Assembly (NCBI GenBank): GCA_964619125.1
Contig: CAZUCA010000054.1
Coordinates: 1-23,201 of the forward strand
DNA: 23,201 nt
Direction: 5' to 3'
Source: Owenweeksia sp964619125
GTDB lineage: Bacteria > Bacteroidota > Bacteroidia > Flavobacteriales > Schleiferiaceae
Each line of letters begins with the position of its first letter. The stretch's first letter is position 1. Positions 7,432 to 14,949 of the stretch are shown here, piece by piece. The notes under the pieces are model-generated. The model was given only the letters and a program-made list of their open reading frames with translations. It was not told the DNA's origin and searched no databases. The translations under genes and the position numbers were made by a program.

Positions 7432-10400
7432 TACTTCAGGTACTCGGTTGCCCGCTTTTTATAATAATTCTTAAAATCGATCGGGCTGCGGTTAATCTCT
7501 TCCCTCTCCGTTTCCTTTTGGCGCAGATATTTATCCAGTTCTTCCTGGTAGAGCTGCTTCAGCTCATCGGCTGTTTTTGACTCCCGCTTTTCATCCTGCT
7601 TCTGCTCCAGCTCGGCCTTTTCCGATTCCAGTAAACGGGTTTCAATTTCAGCAAGGCGCTCCCTATAATTGTTTTCAAGCTCTCCGTCCAGCACATCCTC
7701 TTCAAGCTTCTTCATCTCATCAATAGCCTTCTGCAAATTACCCTTACTCCCCTGTGAGCCCGCCTCTGACTTCATCTCTTCCAATGCATTTCTGATCTGT
7801 TCCTGACGACTGAGCATTTTAACAATTTCCTCACCGCGCTCCCCCTTGCCTTTGCCTTCCTTCTTGCCTTCGCCCTCCTTACTACCACTTTTCATATCAC
7901 CCATCTGTTGGGCCAACTCCTGTAACATCTTCTTCATACCCGAGCTGCTGGGTTTGTTACCAGGTTTCTGGCAACTTTGACTGCCAGGCATCATCGAAGC
8001 CTGTTGCTGCAACATCTGCTGCATCGACTCATCGAGTAATAAGGCCAGTTTATTGGCGGAATTCATTACCTGCTGCTGGCTCGCCGAAGCCTTGCCCATT
8101 TGTACTTCCTCGAGTTCTTCAATACCTCTGGCCAGGTTACGCTTCATCTCCCCTACTTCCTCGTATACAATGTCCTTCAACTGCGGCACCCGGTTACCGA
8201 GAGCCAGCAAGCTATCTTCAATGATCAGGGCTCCATCCTGCAAGCGCTTTTGCTCAACTAATAATTGCTTGAAACTGGGGTCCGCCTTCTGGGTTTGACG
8301 GCTACGTAAACTGAGCTCCTCAATTCCAAAGGACAGTATTTCCAGGTTCTCGAGTATCTGCCGCAGGGTCTCAATATTCTCCTGGTTCTGCTGAGCTTGC
8401 ATCTGCATTAAAGACTGCTGCAATCCCTTTGACATCTCCTGCATCTTCTCAGCGGCCTTTTTCTGACTCTCACTGGCCTTTTGCTGCTGATCCTTTTGCA
8501 AACTTTGATCAGCTTTATTCATCTCATCACTTGCCTCCTGTTCCGTTTGCTCCATCTTTTGCTTTTCAGCGGCATTATCAAATTCAGCATTCTGTTCGCG
8601 CAACTCCTCAATTTTCTCCGCAGCCTTCTCAAACTCTTCCCTGATATCATTCTGCTTCTCCTGCTCTTGCCCGGAACTGCTATTGGCATCATCATCCTTA
8701 CCCAACTCTTCCATTTTCTCAGAAAGTTCATCGAGCTTTTTAGCCTGCTCCAAAACATCCTTTTGAAATTTGAGATCCTTAAGCAGGTCCTCTTTTCGCT
8801 GTTCCTGTTGACGGTTCTGTTCCCCTGCCTGCTCCATCTGGTTAAGCTTCTCACGCAGCTTTTCCATATCGAGCTCTTCCAGCAGCTCCTCAATCTCCTT
8901 CATTAACTCCTCTAACTCGCGGTTGTCCTCCTCCAGCTCCTCAATCTGCTTTTCCCGCTCTTCTAATTCCTCAGGCTTTTTACCTAGCTTTTTTTCCTCC
9001 TCTTTTAGTTTCTCCAAACGCTCCCGGTTCTCCTCCTGCTTCTTAAGCAATTGTTGCTGCTTTTCGAGTAGGTCTTTGACCTTCGACTTCTCTTCCCAGC
9101 CCATTTTCTTCTTTTGCATCATCTGACGCTGCAAGGCTTTTAAGGCCCTTTCAATCTCTTCCTGTCGCTTGCGGTTTTCTTCGCTAGTATCAAAATACTG
9201 TTGGTAATCCTCTTCGAGCTTCTGTTCTCTTTCATCAATACCCAGCAAACGATAATCAAAAACCTCTGAGCGCCGCAGTTTGGCCCCATTAACAGCATCG
9301 TTATCCCTTAGCTCAAAATATACTTTCACCTCCTGGGATTGCTCCTCCGCCAAGGTATCAAGCAACAAAGCAGAAGAAAAAGACTGCTTTAAAACACCCT
9401 TATTGAGTCTGAGTGGCCTCTTAATTTTCTGATCCCCCAGCTCAACAACCTGCAAGAGGCTACTAAAGCCGTAATCATCACTTATAGTGCCTCCATAATA
9501 CAACACCCCCTTATTGGTGCTGTCCATTTGGTAGCTGACATCAATATCGGGATAGGCGTCTTTAGTCACCCTGATCTTGTTTTCCTTAATACTGCTTCTG
9601 CGCACTTCTGCGTTGGCGGTAAAAACACTGTAGAGCAGATCCTTCTTCACTGTCCTTTTGTAGGAAAATTCTGAGCTTGACTTCTTTAGAAACTCCTCCT
9701 CCACCGTATCCGCCTTAAATATTGCATAATCGGCCTGGTAGGCCTGCAATTGCCACTCTAAACGGCTACCTTCCGGGACCTCGTGGCTGAGCCGCCCTTC
9801 TACTATATACGGCTTGATGCGCGTATAGGCCGGAGGATTTACCTGGAGGTTAAAGGACCTCAACTTTGGCACCGGCACCACCGCCACCTCATAACTTTTG
9901 CTGCGAAAACCAGCGGCCGAAAAGTGAAAGGAAAACCCCTGCTCTACATTTTCAATGCGGTAACTATAGCTTCCATTGTCCTCGCGATTCATGCGATTAC
10001 TCCCCGCCGGTAATACTATTGCCGCTTCGGCAGGTATGCTCTGTCCTTGTATATCCAGCTGCAGCAGCAAATCCTCTCCTTCTTCAAGGATCAAACCATT
10101 ATTGAGTAATTTGAAAGTAAAGGGCGCTTCGGGCAGAAACTCGCGGTCATATGCCGCAATGCGGCGGCTACTAGCACTAAGGTCATCCCACCAGCCACTA
10201 AGTGCCACCACCAACACTACCGCCACAGGAATAACCAACACCGGCCAATATTTGCGGTTCTTTTTAAAGTCAACCGCATTTTGAAAAGGTACCGGACTAA
10301 GAGCAGCAATGCGCTGATCTACCGCGGCCCGGATAAGACTCTGTTCGCCCAGGCTGGCATGTTCCAGCGTTAGGGTATTACTGATTTTATCGTCAATTTC

Positions 10401-10706
10401 AGGAAAATGCCGGCCAATGATCTGGGCCGCCCGCGCATAACTCAATCTTTTGCCAAAGCCCAGCAACTGGATTAAAGGGTAAACGATATAATAGAGCAAG
10501 ATAGCACCAAGGCCCAGCATTAGCATTACAAAAAGCCCCAACCGCACTTGTGATGGAAAGCGCCCGAAGTACTCTGCCATAGACAGTAGCAGAAAATAAC
10601 TCAGGCTTAAACCCACCCCATAAATCAGTCCCTTAATCAGACGATTCTGGTAATACTTCCGGATAAACAGCTCCAGTTTTTCCCTGAGGGTATCTTTCTT
10701 CTTCAT
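7431..10706 (-). CDS. DUF4175-like membrane coiled-coil protein
   Basis: This large protein (1,091 residues) resembles the DUF4175 family of uncharacterised envelope proteins. Two membrane helices lie at about 25-43 and 53-80, and a third at about 153-172. An all-beta region (about 180-480), presumably periplasmic, follows. From about residue 485 to the end the chain is extremely rich in Glu, Lys, Gln and Leu, with heptad-like patterning, and should form long coiled coils broken by Gly/Ser-rich pieces (a KEGEGKKEGKGKG run near 970). I placed the start at the ATG at 10706, which opens with MKKKDTLREK. A longer frame beginning at 10769 would overlap the -7 element. The gene heads an operon with ybeY, mnmG and a methyltransferase. 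Role unknown; possibly cell-envelope architecture. Confidence 0.85.
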   Translation of the reverse strand: MKKKDTLREKLELFIRKYYQNRLIKGLIYGVGLSLSYFLLLSMAEYFGRFPSQVRLGLFVMLMLGLGAILLYYIVYPLIQLLGFGKRLSYARAAQIIGRHFPEIDDKISNTLTLEHASLGEQSLIRAAVDQRIAALSPVPFQNAVDFKKNRKYWPVLVIPVAVVLVVALSGWWDDLSASSRRIAAYDREFLPEAPFTFKLLNNGLILEEGEDLLLQLDIQGQSIPAEAAIVLPAGSNRMNREDNGSYSYRIENVEQGFSFHFSAAGFRSKSYEVAVVPVPKLRSFNLQVNPPAYTRIKPYIVEGRLSHEVPEGSRLEWQLQAYQADYAIFKADTVEEEFLKKSSSEFSYKRTVKKDLLYSVFTANAEVRRSSIKENKIRVTKDAYPDIDVSYQMDSTNKGVLYYGGTISDDYGFSSLLQVVELGDQKIKRPLRLNKGVLKQSFSSALLLDTLAEEQSQEVKVYFELRDNDAVNGAKLRRSEVFDYRLLGIDEREQKLEEDYQQYFDTSEENRKRQEEIERALKALQRQMMQKKKMGWEEKSKVKDLLEKQQQLLKKQEENRERLEKLKEEEKKLGKKPEELEEREKQIEELEEDNRELEELMKEIEELLEELDMEKLREKLNQMEQAGEQNRQQEQRKEDLLKDLKFQKDVLEQAKKLDELSEKMEELGKDDDANSSSGQEQEKQNDIREEFEKAAEKIEELREQNAEFDNAAEKQKMEQTEQEASDEMNKADQSLQKDQQQKASESQKKAAEKMQEMSKGLQQSLMQMQAQQNQENIETLRQILENLEILSFGIEELSLRSRQTQKADPSFKQLLVEQKRLQDGALIIEDSLLALGNRVPQLKDIVYEEVGEMKRNLARGIEELEEVQMGKASASQQQVMNSANKLALLLDESMQQMLQQQASMMPGSQSCQKPGNKPSSSGMKKMLQELAQQMGDMKSGSKEGEGKKEGKGKGERGEEIVKMLSRQEQIRNALEEMKSEAGSQGSKGNLQKAIDEMKKLEEDVLDGELENNYRERLAEIETRLLESEKAELEQKQDEKRESKTADELKQLYQEELDKYLRQKETEREEINRSPIDFKNYYKKRATEYLK

Positions 10707-10766
10707 AATGCAGGCATGCCAACCTATTAAAAAAACGCAACACTTATACCGTAATTGCAGTTGTTT

Positions 10767-10774
10767 CAAAGGTA
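10767..10774 (-). promoter_or_regulatory. -7 element for the DUF4175 operon
   Basis: On the minus strand TACCTTTG matches TAnnTTTG exactly. Transcription from about 10760 would give a leader of some 54 nt to the ATG at 10706. There is no convincing -33 TTG at the right distance. Confidence 0.42.
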
Positions 10775-10793
10775 CAAAGCCTTATAAGATAAT

Positions 10794-10801
10794 TATCTTT
10801 G
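10794..10801 (+). promoter_or_regulatory. -7 element of gltX promoter
   Basis: TATCTTTG matches TAnnTTTG exactly, 23 bp before the gltX ATG, predicting a start near 10808. No -33 TTG is found at the usual distance. It lies back to back with the -7 element of the divergent DUF4175 operon. Confidence 0.45.
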
Positions 10802-10824
10802 CGCCCTTTAAATGAAATACAGCC

Positions 10825-12357
10825 ATGAGCGAGAGAAAAGTCAGAGTTCGTTTTGCCCCCAGTCCTACCGGTCCTTTGCATATGGGCGGAGTTCGTACTG
10901 CCTTATACAACTACCTGTTTGCCAAGCAAAACGGCGGTGATTTTATCCTGCGAATTGAGGACACCGACCAAACCCGCTATGTAAAAGGCGCGGAAGATTA
11001 TATTGTGGAAGCTCTCAAGTGGAGCAAAATGATTCCTGATGAAGGTCCCGATTTTGGGGGCAATTATGGCCCCTATCGCCAGAGTGATCGCAAAGCCATG
11101 TATCGTCAGTTTGCCGACCAACTGGTGGAGAGTGGCCATGCCTATTACGCCTTTGACACCGGCGAAGAATTGGACCGCATGCGCGAAATGGCAAAGAGTG
11201 CCGGCACTCCCAACTGGCAGTACAATCATGTCACCCGGGCTAATATGAAAAACTCGCTCAGCCTTTCGGCCCAGGAGGTGCAAAAGCGCATTGATGCCGG
11301 TGAGCCATACGTAATTCGGATTAAGCTTCCCCGTAACGAGGAGGTGAAGTTTGAGGATATTATTCGCGGCTGGGTATCGGTGAATACCAACAATATGGAT
11401 GACAAGGTTCTCTTTAAAAGTGATGGCATGCCTACTTACCACCTTGCCAATATTGTGGATGACCACCTTATGGATATCACGCATGTAATAAGGGGTGAAG
11501 AGTGGTTGCCCTCGGCGCCACTCCACATACTACTGTACCGCTACCTTGGCTGGGAAGAAAGCCGCCCCCAGTTTGCCCACCTCCCCTTGCTGCTCAAGCC
11601 TGATGGTAATGGCAAACTAAGCAAGCGTGACGGCGACCGTCTCGGTTTCCCGGTTTTCCCGCTGCAGTGGCAGGACCCGGAAACCGGCAACATTTCCAGT
11701 GGCTACCGCGAGCAAGGCTATTTTGCCGAAGCCTTTATAAATATGCTGGCCTTTTTGGGCTGGAATCCCGGTACTGAGCAGGAGCTTTTTAGCATGCAGG
11801 AATTAATTGACAGCTTTTCGCTGGAACGGGTAAACAAAGCCGGTGCGCGCTACGATCACGACAAAACAAAGTGGTTTAATCAGCAATATCTGCGCAAGCA
11901 CAGTGATGAAGAGTTGGGAGAGTTGCTGAAAGGCTACCTGGACGCCAAGGGAATTGATGCCTCCAAGGAATATGCGGCCAAAGTAGCTTCCGTAATGAAA
12001 GAACGGGCCCATTTTGTGCACGACATGCTCAACGAGGGCTATTACTTTTTTGAGGCCCCTGAAAGCTACGACGAAAATACCATTAACAAAAAGTGGAACG
12101 CCGAGGCCCGCGAGCATGTGGCCAAGCTGATAGGCCGCTTTGAGAAACTGGAGCCCTTTACCTCCGAAAACATCGAAAATGAATTTAAAGCCTACCTCAA
12201 CGACCAGGGTGTGGGCTTTGGCAAGGTAGGGCCCGGCTTCAGGCTGGCGGTAACCGGAAAGGGAATGGGTGCTTCCATGTTTGATATCTGCAGCATTTTA
12301 GGGAAAGAGGAAACGCTGAAAAGAATGCGGGTAGCCCTTGATAAACTTCCTGCCTGA
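10825..12357 (+). CDS. gltX: Glutamate-tRNA ligase
   Basis: This 510-residue class I aminoacyl-tRNA synthetase charges tRNA-Glu (and possibly tRNA-Gln, if this lineage uses the transamidation route) in the cytoplasm. The HIGH-type motif is seen in PSPTGPLHMGG (residues 12-22) and the KMSKS-type motif as KLSKR (264-268). The catalytic core contains FILRIEDTDQTR, the connective region is typical, and the C-terminal half is the helical anticodon-binding part. A short Bacteroidota-style insertion follows KLSKR (DPETGNISSGYREQG). Length fits the family. The TGA stop overlaps the folB ATG by one base (TGATG), so the two are probably translated in a coupled way. Confidence 0.97.
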   Translation: MSERKVRVRFAPSPTGPLHMGGVRTALYNYLFAKQNGGDFILRIEDTDQTRYVKGAEDYIVEALKWSKMIPDEGPDFGGNYGPYRQSDRKAMYRQFADQLVESGHAYYAFDTGEELDRMREMAKSAGTPNWQYNHVTRANMKNSLSLSAQEVQKRIDAGEPYVIRIKLPRNEEVKFEDIIRGWVSVNTNNMDDKVLFKSDGMPTYHLANIVDDHLMDITHVIRGEEWLPSAPLHILLYRYLGWEESRPQFAHLPLLLKPDGNGKLSKRDGDRLGFPVFPLQWQDPETGNISSGYREQGYFAEAFINMLAFLGWNPGTEQELFSMQELIDSFSLERVNKAGARYDHDKTKWFNQQYLRKHSDEELGELLKGYLDAKGIDASKEYAAKVASVMKERAHFVHDMLNEGYYFFEAPESYDENTINKKWNAEAREHVAKLIGRFEKLEPFTSENIENEFKAYLNDQGVGFGKVGPGFRLAVTGKGMGASMFDICSILGKEETLKRMRVALDKLPA

Positions 12358-12713
12358 TGGATCGGATTGAAGTTGAAGGCATAAAACTATTTGGCTATCA
12401 CGGTTGTCTGGACGAGGAAGGGCTGATCGGCACCGATTACCGCATAAATGTTACGGTATGGGGCGATCTGCAGCAAGCCTCCGAGAGCGATAACCTCAAG
12501 CAAACCCTTGATTACGTGATCATCAACAAAGTGGTGGCCGAAGAGATGGCCGTACGCTCAAAGTTGATTGAGCATGTAGCCAAGCGCATTCTTGACTCGC
12601 TTATGCAAAAGATGCCGATGGCCGAGCGTGCTGAGATAAAACTGAGCAAACTCTACCCCCCCATTAATGGTGATGTAGAAAGTGTTAGCGTGGTAATGTC
12701 GCGCGAGCGCTAG
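12357..12713 (+). CDS. folB: Dihydroneopterin aldolase
   Basis: FolB cleaves 7,8-dihydroneopterin to 6-hydroxymethyl-7,8-dihydropterin and glycolaldehyde in folate biosynthesis. The 118-residue length is normal. The start IEVEGIKLFGYHGCLDEE, the Y-R-I-N-V strand, the DYVIINKVV segment and the LIEHVAKRI helix, with its Glu near the pterin pocket, all fit the family. The last strand (VESVSVVMSR) is also typical. The gene is coupled to gltX through TGATG. Its TAG stop lies in a CTAG shared with the stop of the convergent gene at 12710. Confidence 0.93.
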   Translation: MDRIEVEGIKLFGYHGCLDEEGLIGTDYRINVTVWGDLQQASESDNLKQTLDYVIINKVVAEEMAVRSKLIEHVAKRILDSLMQKMPMAERAEIKLSKLYPPINGDVESVSVVMSRER

Positions 12714-13663
12714 ATACCTGAGAGACGATTGTAATCCTGCTGGCTGTACACCCCCACTTCACAGGTGTACATATTCCACATGATGTAATAATTGGCATTG
12801 CTTACCACGTTGATAAAGCCATTGCCACTGGCATTGCAGTTTCCGCCGTACCCACAATCAATGGCCCCGCTAATATTGTAATTCTGGGCTCCTGATGGGA
12901 CCCCACTCACCCGGTAGGTGTTGGAGCTGGGGTTGATAACCTTTCCCCCCACATTGATGTAAAGCTCGAGGTTGCAGCCTAGCATATCGCCCATATAATT
13001 GAAGGTGATGGTGCTGACCGCAGGCATATTTTCTGAAACCACCTGGTTTTCGGGGGGATCGGTAGTTACCACTTTGGTGGGAATATTGCCTATCTCAGGT
13101 TCGGCATTACCGCTCAGGCTTTGCTCCTGTTCCTGAGGTGGCGGAAAGGCATTTACCATCACAATGGCCTCGCTAAGGCTGATTTCCTCAGCCTCGTCCT
13201 CAAAATCAATCTTCACCTTTTGCCGGGCAGTTTTAAAGCTCTTATGCCGCACCACCACGTCGTAGTACTTCTTACCCATGCCTTTGATTTCAAGGGCAAA
13301 GCGACCATTACCATCACTTTTGTCGAGGAAACTATCATCCTGTGATACCTCAATATTAGCACTGATGATCGGGGCACCTTCTTCAGTAAGCACCTGCCCA
13401 ATAACATATTTTGACCGCAGCCGGCTTTCCGCTTCACGGTCGTTTTTTTTGATGTCGAGGAAAACCCAGGCCGCAATACCTATCAGGGCCAACACCCCGG
13501 CAAAGAGCACCACCATCCTGATTACCTTATAACCCTGATCACGGGTGAGATTAGGAAATATCTTCTTGCGGATAACGCTGTTAAAAATCAACACCAATGC
13601 CCCGATAGCGATTCCTGCTATCCCGGCAATTTTCCCCAGTTCCGATAAAGCATCTAAATTCAT
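12710..13663 (-). CDS. Two-helix membrane-anchored beta-domain protein
   Basis: This is a 317-residue predicted membrane protein of unknown function. I took the ATG at 13663, as the longer frame to 13735 adds unrelated residues. Residues 10-30 (GKIAGIAGIAIGALVLIF) and 48-70 are membrane helices, joined by a basic NLTRDQGYK loop. This pair resembles an amino-terminal module I recall from other Bacteroidota and cyanobacterial proteins. A carboxypeptidase-regulatory-like domain spans about 85-165 (VIGQVLTEEGAPI, then DGNGRF). A Pro/Glu-rich linker follows, and the last ~95 residues form a beta-rich domain with several cysteines. The location should be the cytoplasmic membrane, with the domains on one side. 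It converges on folB. Confidence 0.75.
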   Translation of the reverse strand: MNLDALSELGKIAGIAGIAIGALVLIFNSVIRKKIFPNLTRDQGYKVIRMVVLFAGVLALIGIAAWVFLDIKKNDREAESRLRSKYVIGQVLTEEGAPIISANIEVSQDDSFLDKSDGNGRFALEIKGMGKKYYDVVVRHKSFKTARQKVKIDFEDEAEEISLSEAIVMVNAFPPPQEQEQSLSGNAEPEIGNIPTKVVTTDPPENQVVSENMPAVSTITFNYMGDMLGCNLELYINVGGKVINPSSNTYRVSGVPSGAQNYNISGAIDCGYGGNCNASGNGFINVVSNANYYIMWNMYTCEVGVYSQQDYNRLSGI

Positions 13664-13721
13664 GACGGTTAGCGATTTATGATACAATATTCCTCTATTG
13701 AAAGTAAGGAAATAATAGGAC

Positions 13722-13753
13722 TTGCAGGGTTCCAAATGCTTTTACTATTTTTG
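13722..13753 (+). promoter_or_regulatory. Promoter of tRNA-Cys gene
   Basis: TTG (13722-13724), a 21-bp spacer and TATTTTTG (13746-13753), an exact TAnnTTTG, form a full Bacteroidota promoter. A start near 13760 would leave about 22 nt of leader before the tRNA. Confidence 0.6.
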
Positions 13754-13781
13754 CGGGCCGCAAGGCAATACACTTGCATGT

Positions 13782-13852
13782 GGTTCCGTGGCCGAGTGGC
13801 TAGGCAGTGGTCTGCAAAACCATTTACAGCGGTTCGAATCCGCTCGGAACCT
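13782..13852 (+). tRNA. tRNA-Cys (GCA)
   Basis: The 71-nt gene folds into a complete cloverleaf. The acceptor GGTTCCG pairs with CGGAACC, and the D stem is GCC/GGC. The anticodon stem GTGGT/ACCAT encloses the loop CTGCAAA with anticodon GCA, and the T stem is AGCGG/CCGCT with loop TTCGAAT. The discriminator base is T, the usual identity base for cysteine. The CCA end is not encoded. It is transcribed alone, with a promoter upstream and a terminator downstream. Confidence 0.97.
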
Positions 13853-13883
13853 CTACTTAGTTGATTTAATATAGTCTAGCGAG

Positions 13884-13911
13884 AAGGGTTGGTTTTGCCA
13901 ACCCTTTTTTT
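13884..13911 (+). terminator. Intrinsic terminator of tRNA-Cys
   Basis: AAGGGTTGG (13884-13892) pairs perfectly with CCAACCCTT (13898-13906) around a five-base loop, and seven T residues run from 13905. This is a classic rho-independent terminator. Confidence 0.93.
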
Positions 13912-13919
13912 ATTCCCAG

Positions 13920-13980
13920 CATTTACAGCGGTTTGAACTTATCTCACGACCACGCCCAAGGCGGGGGAGTAATCCGCTCG
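13920..13980 (+). repeat. Split partial copy of tRNA-Cys 3' half
   Basis: Bases 13920-13937 repeat tRNA positions 13821-13838 with one mismatch in 18 (the T arm and part of the variable loop). After a 33-bp interruption, AATCCGCTCG at 13971-13980 repeats tRNA positions 13837-13846 exactly. Together they look like an interrupted remnant of the tRNA 3' half, 99 bp downstream of the real gene. It lacks the acceptor 3' end and cannot make a tRNA. It may be an old attachment-site duplicate. Confidence 0.7.
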
Positions 13981-14012
13981 CCTGCCCCACCGGGCATTCA
14001 GGCGGGCCTGCC
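13979..14012. repeat. GC-rich inverted repeats
   Basis: CGCCTG (13979-13984) pairs with CAGGCG (13999-14004), and nested within it TGCCC (13983-13987) pairs with GGGCA (13992-13996) around four bases. The composition (runs of GCC/GGC) differs from the surrounding DNA. It resembles short dispersed palindromic repeats, but no second copy is seen in the window. The rest of 13853-14127 holds no supported gene. Confidence 0.4.
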
Positions 14013-14127
14013 ACTGGTATTAGATATCTCATTGTTAGAAGGCTCCTTCCAAATTGCTCTGCCTTCAGCCAAACTTTGGCCGCGGCCAGGGGTTAGCTCT
14101 GTGCCGGAATACAAACGAAAGCAAGTA

Positions 14128-14949
14128 ATGGAGTATATAACCAAAGAAGGCCAGTGGATCCCGAAGCTGGGTTTTGGCACCTTCAACCTTACCGGACGGG
14201 AAGCCGTGGGCATCCTCGAATTCGCTCTTGATGTAGGCTATCGCCATTTTGATACTGCCCAGATGTACGAAAACGAGGCGGATATAGGCAAAGTCATCGG
14301 TAATACTTCTGTTCCCCGCGATCGGCTTTTTATTACCACCAAAGTCTGGCATAGCAACCTCGCCAAAAAAGACTTTATCCCTTCGGTGGAAGAAAGTCTG
14401 AGAAAGCTAAAACAGGACTATGTGGACCTTCTCCTTATTCACTGGCCCAACCGAGAAATCCCGCTGGAGGAATCGCTGGAGCAGCTGGCCCTCGCCAAGG
14501 AAAAAGGACTTTGTAAACTGATTGGGGTCTCCAACTTCAATATCGAACTCCTCAAAGAAGTTGAAAAATCAGGGGTGAAAATCGCCTGTAATCAGTTTGA
14601 ATACCACGCGCTGCTCAACCAGGACCCCCTGATAAAAAGAACCAGGGAAATGGATTGCTTCGTCACCGCCTACTGCCCTATTGCCAAAGGTCAGCTCGCT
14701 GATGAACCGGTATTGCAGCAAATTGCCCTCAAATATAAAATCACCGCAGTACAGGTGGCGCTGCGCTGGCTGGTACAGCAGGAAGATGTGGTGGCAATAC
14801 CCAAATCGAGCCAGCTAATTAGAATTAAGCAGAATTTCGATGTCTTTAATTTTCAGCTCACGGATGAGGAAATGCACGAAATCGATCAACTCAGAAATCG
14901 CAACGAGCGCCTTATCGACCCAGAATTTGCCCCGGCTTGGAACCAGTAA
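14128..14949 (+). CDS. Aldo/keto reductase
   Basis: This is a 273-residue NAD(P)H-dependent aldo/keto reductase, a cytoplasmic barrel enzyme reducing aldehydes and ketones. It is closest in look to the bacterial 2,5-diketo-D-gluconate reductase / AKR5 type, but the substrate cannot be assigned. The catalytic tetrad is complete: Asp42 and Tyr47 in HFDTAQMYENE, Lys72 in TKVWH, and His105 in LLIHWP. The NADPH-binding carboxy-terminal stretch AIPKSSQLIRIKQNF is present. I chose the ATG at 14128, because the frame remains open to 13933 but the extra 65 residues run through the tRNA remnant and repeats and have no family counterpart. The 3' end overlaps the glycosylase gene by 13 bp. Confidence 0.93.
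   Translation: MEYITKEGQWIPKLGFGTFNLTGREAVGILEFALDVGYRHFDTAQMYENEADIGKVIGNTSVPRDRLFITTKVWHSNLAKKDFIPSVEESLRKLKQDYVDLLLIHWPNREIPLEESLEQLALAKEKGLCKLIGVSNFNIELLKEVEKSGVKIACNQFEYHALLNQDPLIKRTREMDCFVTAYCPIAKGQLADEPVLQQIALKYKITAVQVALRWLVQQEDVVAIPKSSQLIRIKQNFDVFNFQLTDEEMHEIDQLRNRNERLIDPEFAPAWNQ

Noticed and set aside
8481..8906. Long plus-strand open frame full of Leu, Ile and Phe that looks like a membrane protein
   Set aside because: It is the antisense of the Glu/Lys-rich coiled-coil of the DUF4175 protein; GAG and AAG codons read backwards as CTC and CTT, giving false hydrophobic stretches.
10707..10769. Longer start for the DUF4175 protein
   Set aside because: It would begin within the -7 element at 10767-10774 and adds a Cys-rich unrelated piece before the natural MKKKDTLREK start.
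10903..11526. 207-residue minus-strand frame
   Set aside because: It lies wholly inside gltX, which has complete synthetase motifs, and has no promoter or family resemblance.
13933..14127. Upstream extension of the aldo/keto reductase frame from a TTG
   Set aside because: The extra 65 residues cross the tRNA remnant and the GC-rich repeats and do not resemble the family; the ATG at 14128 gives the standard amino terminus.
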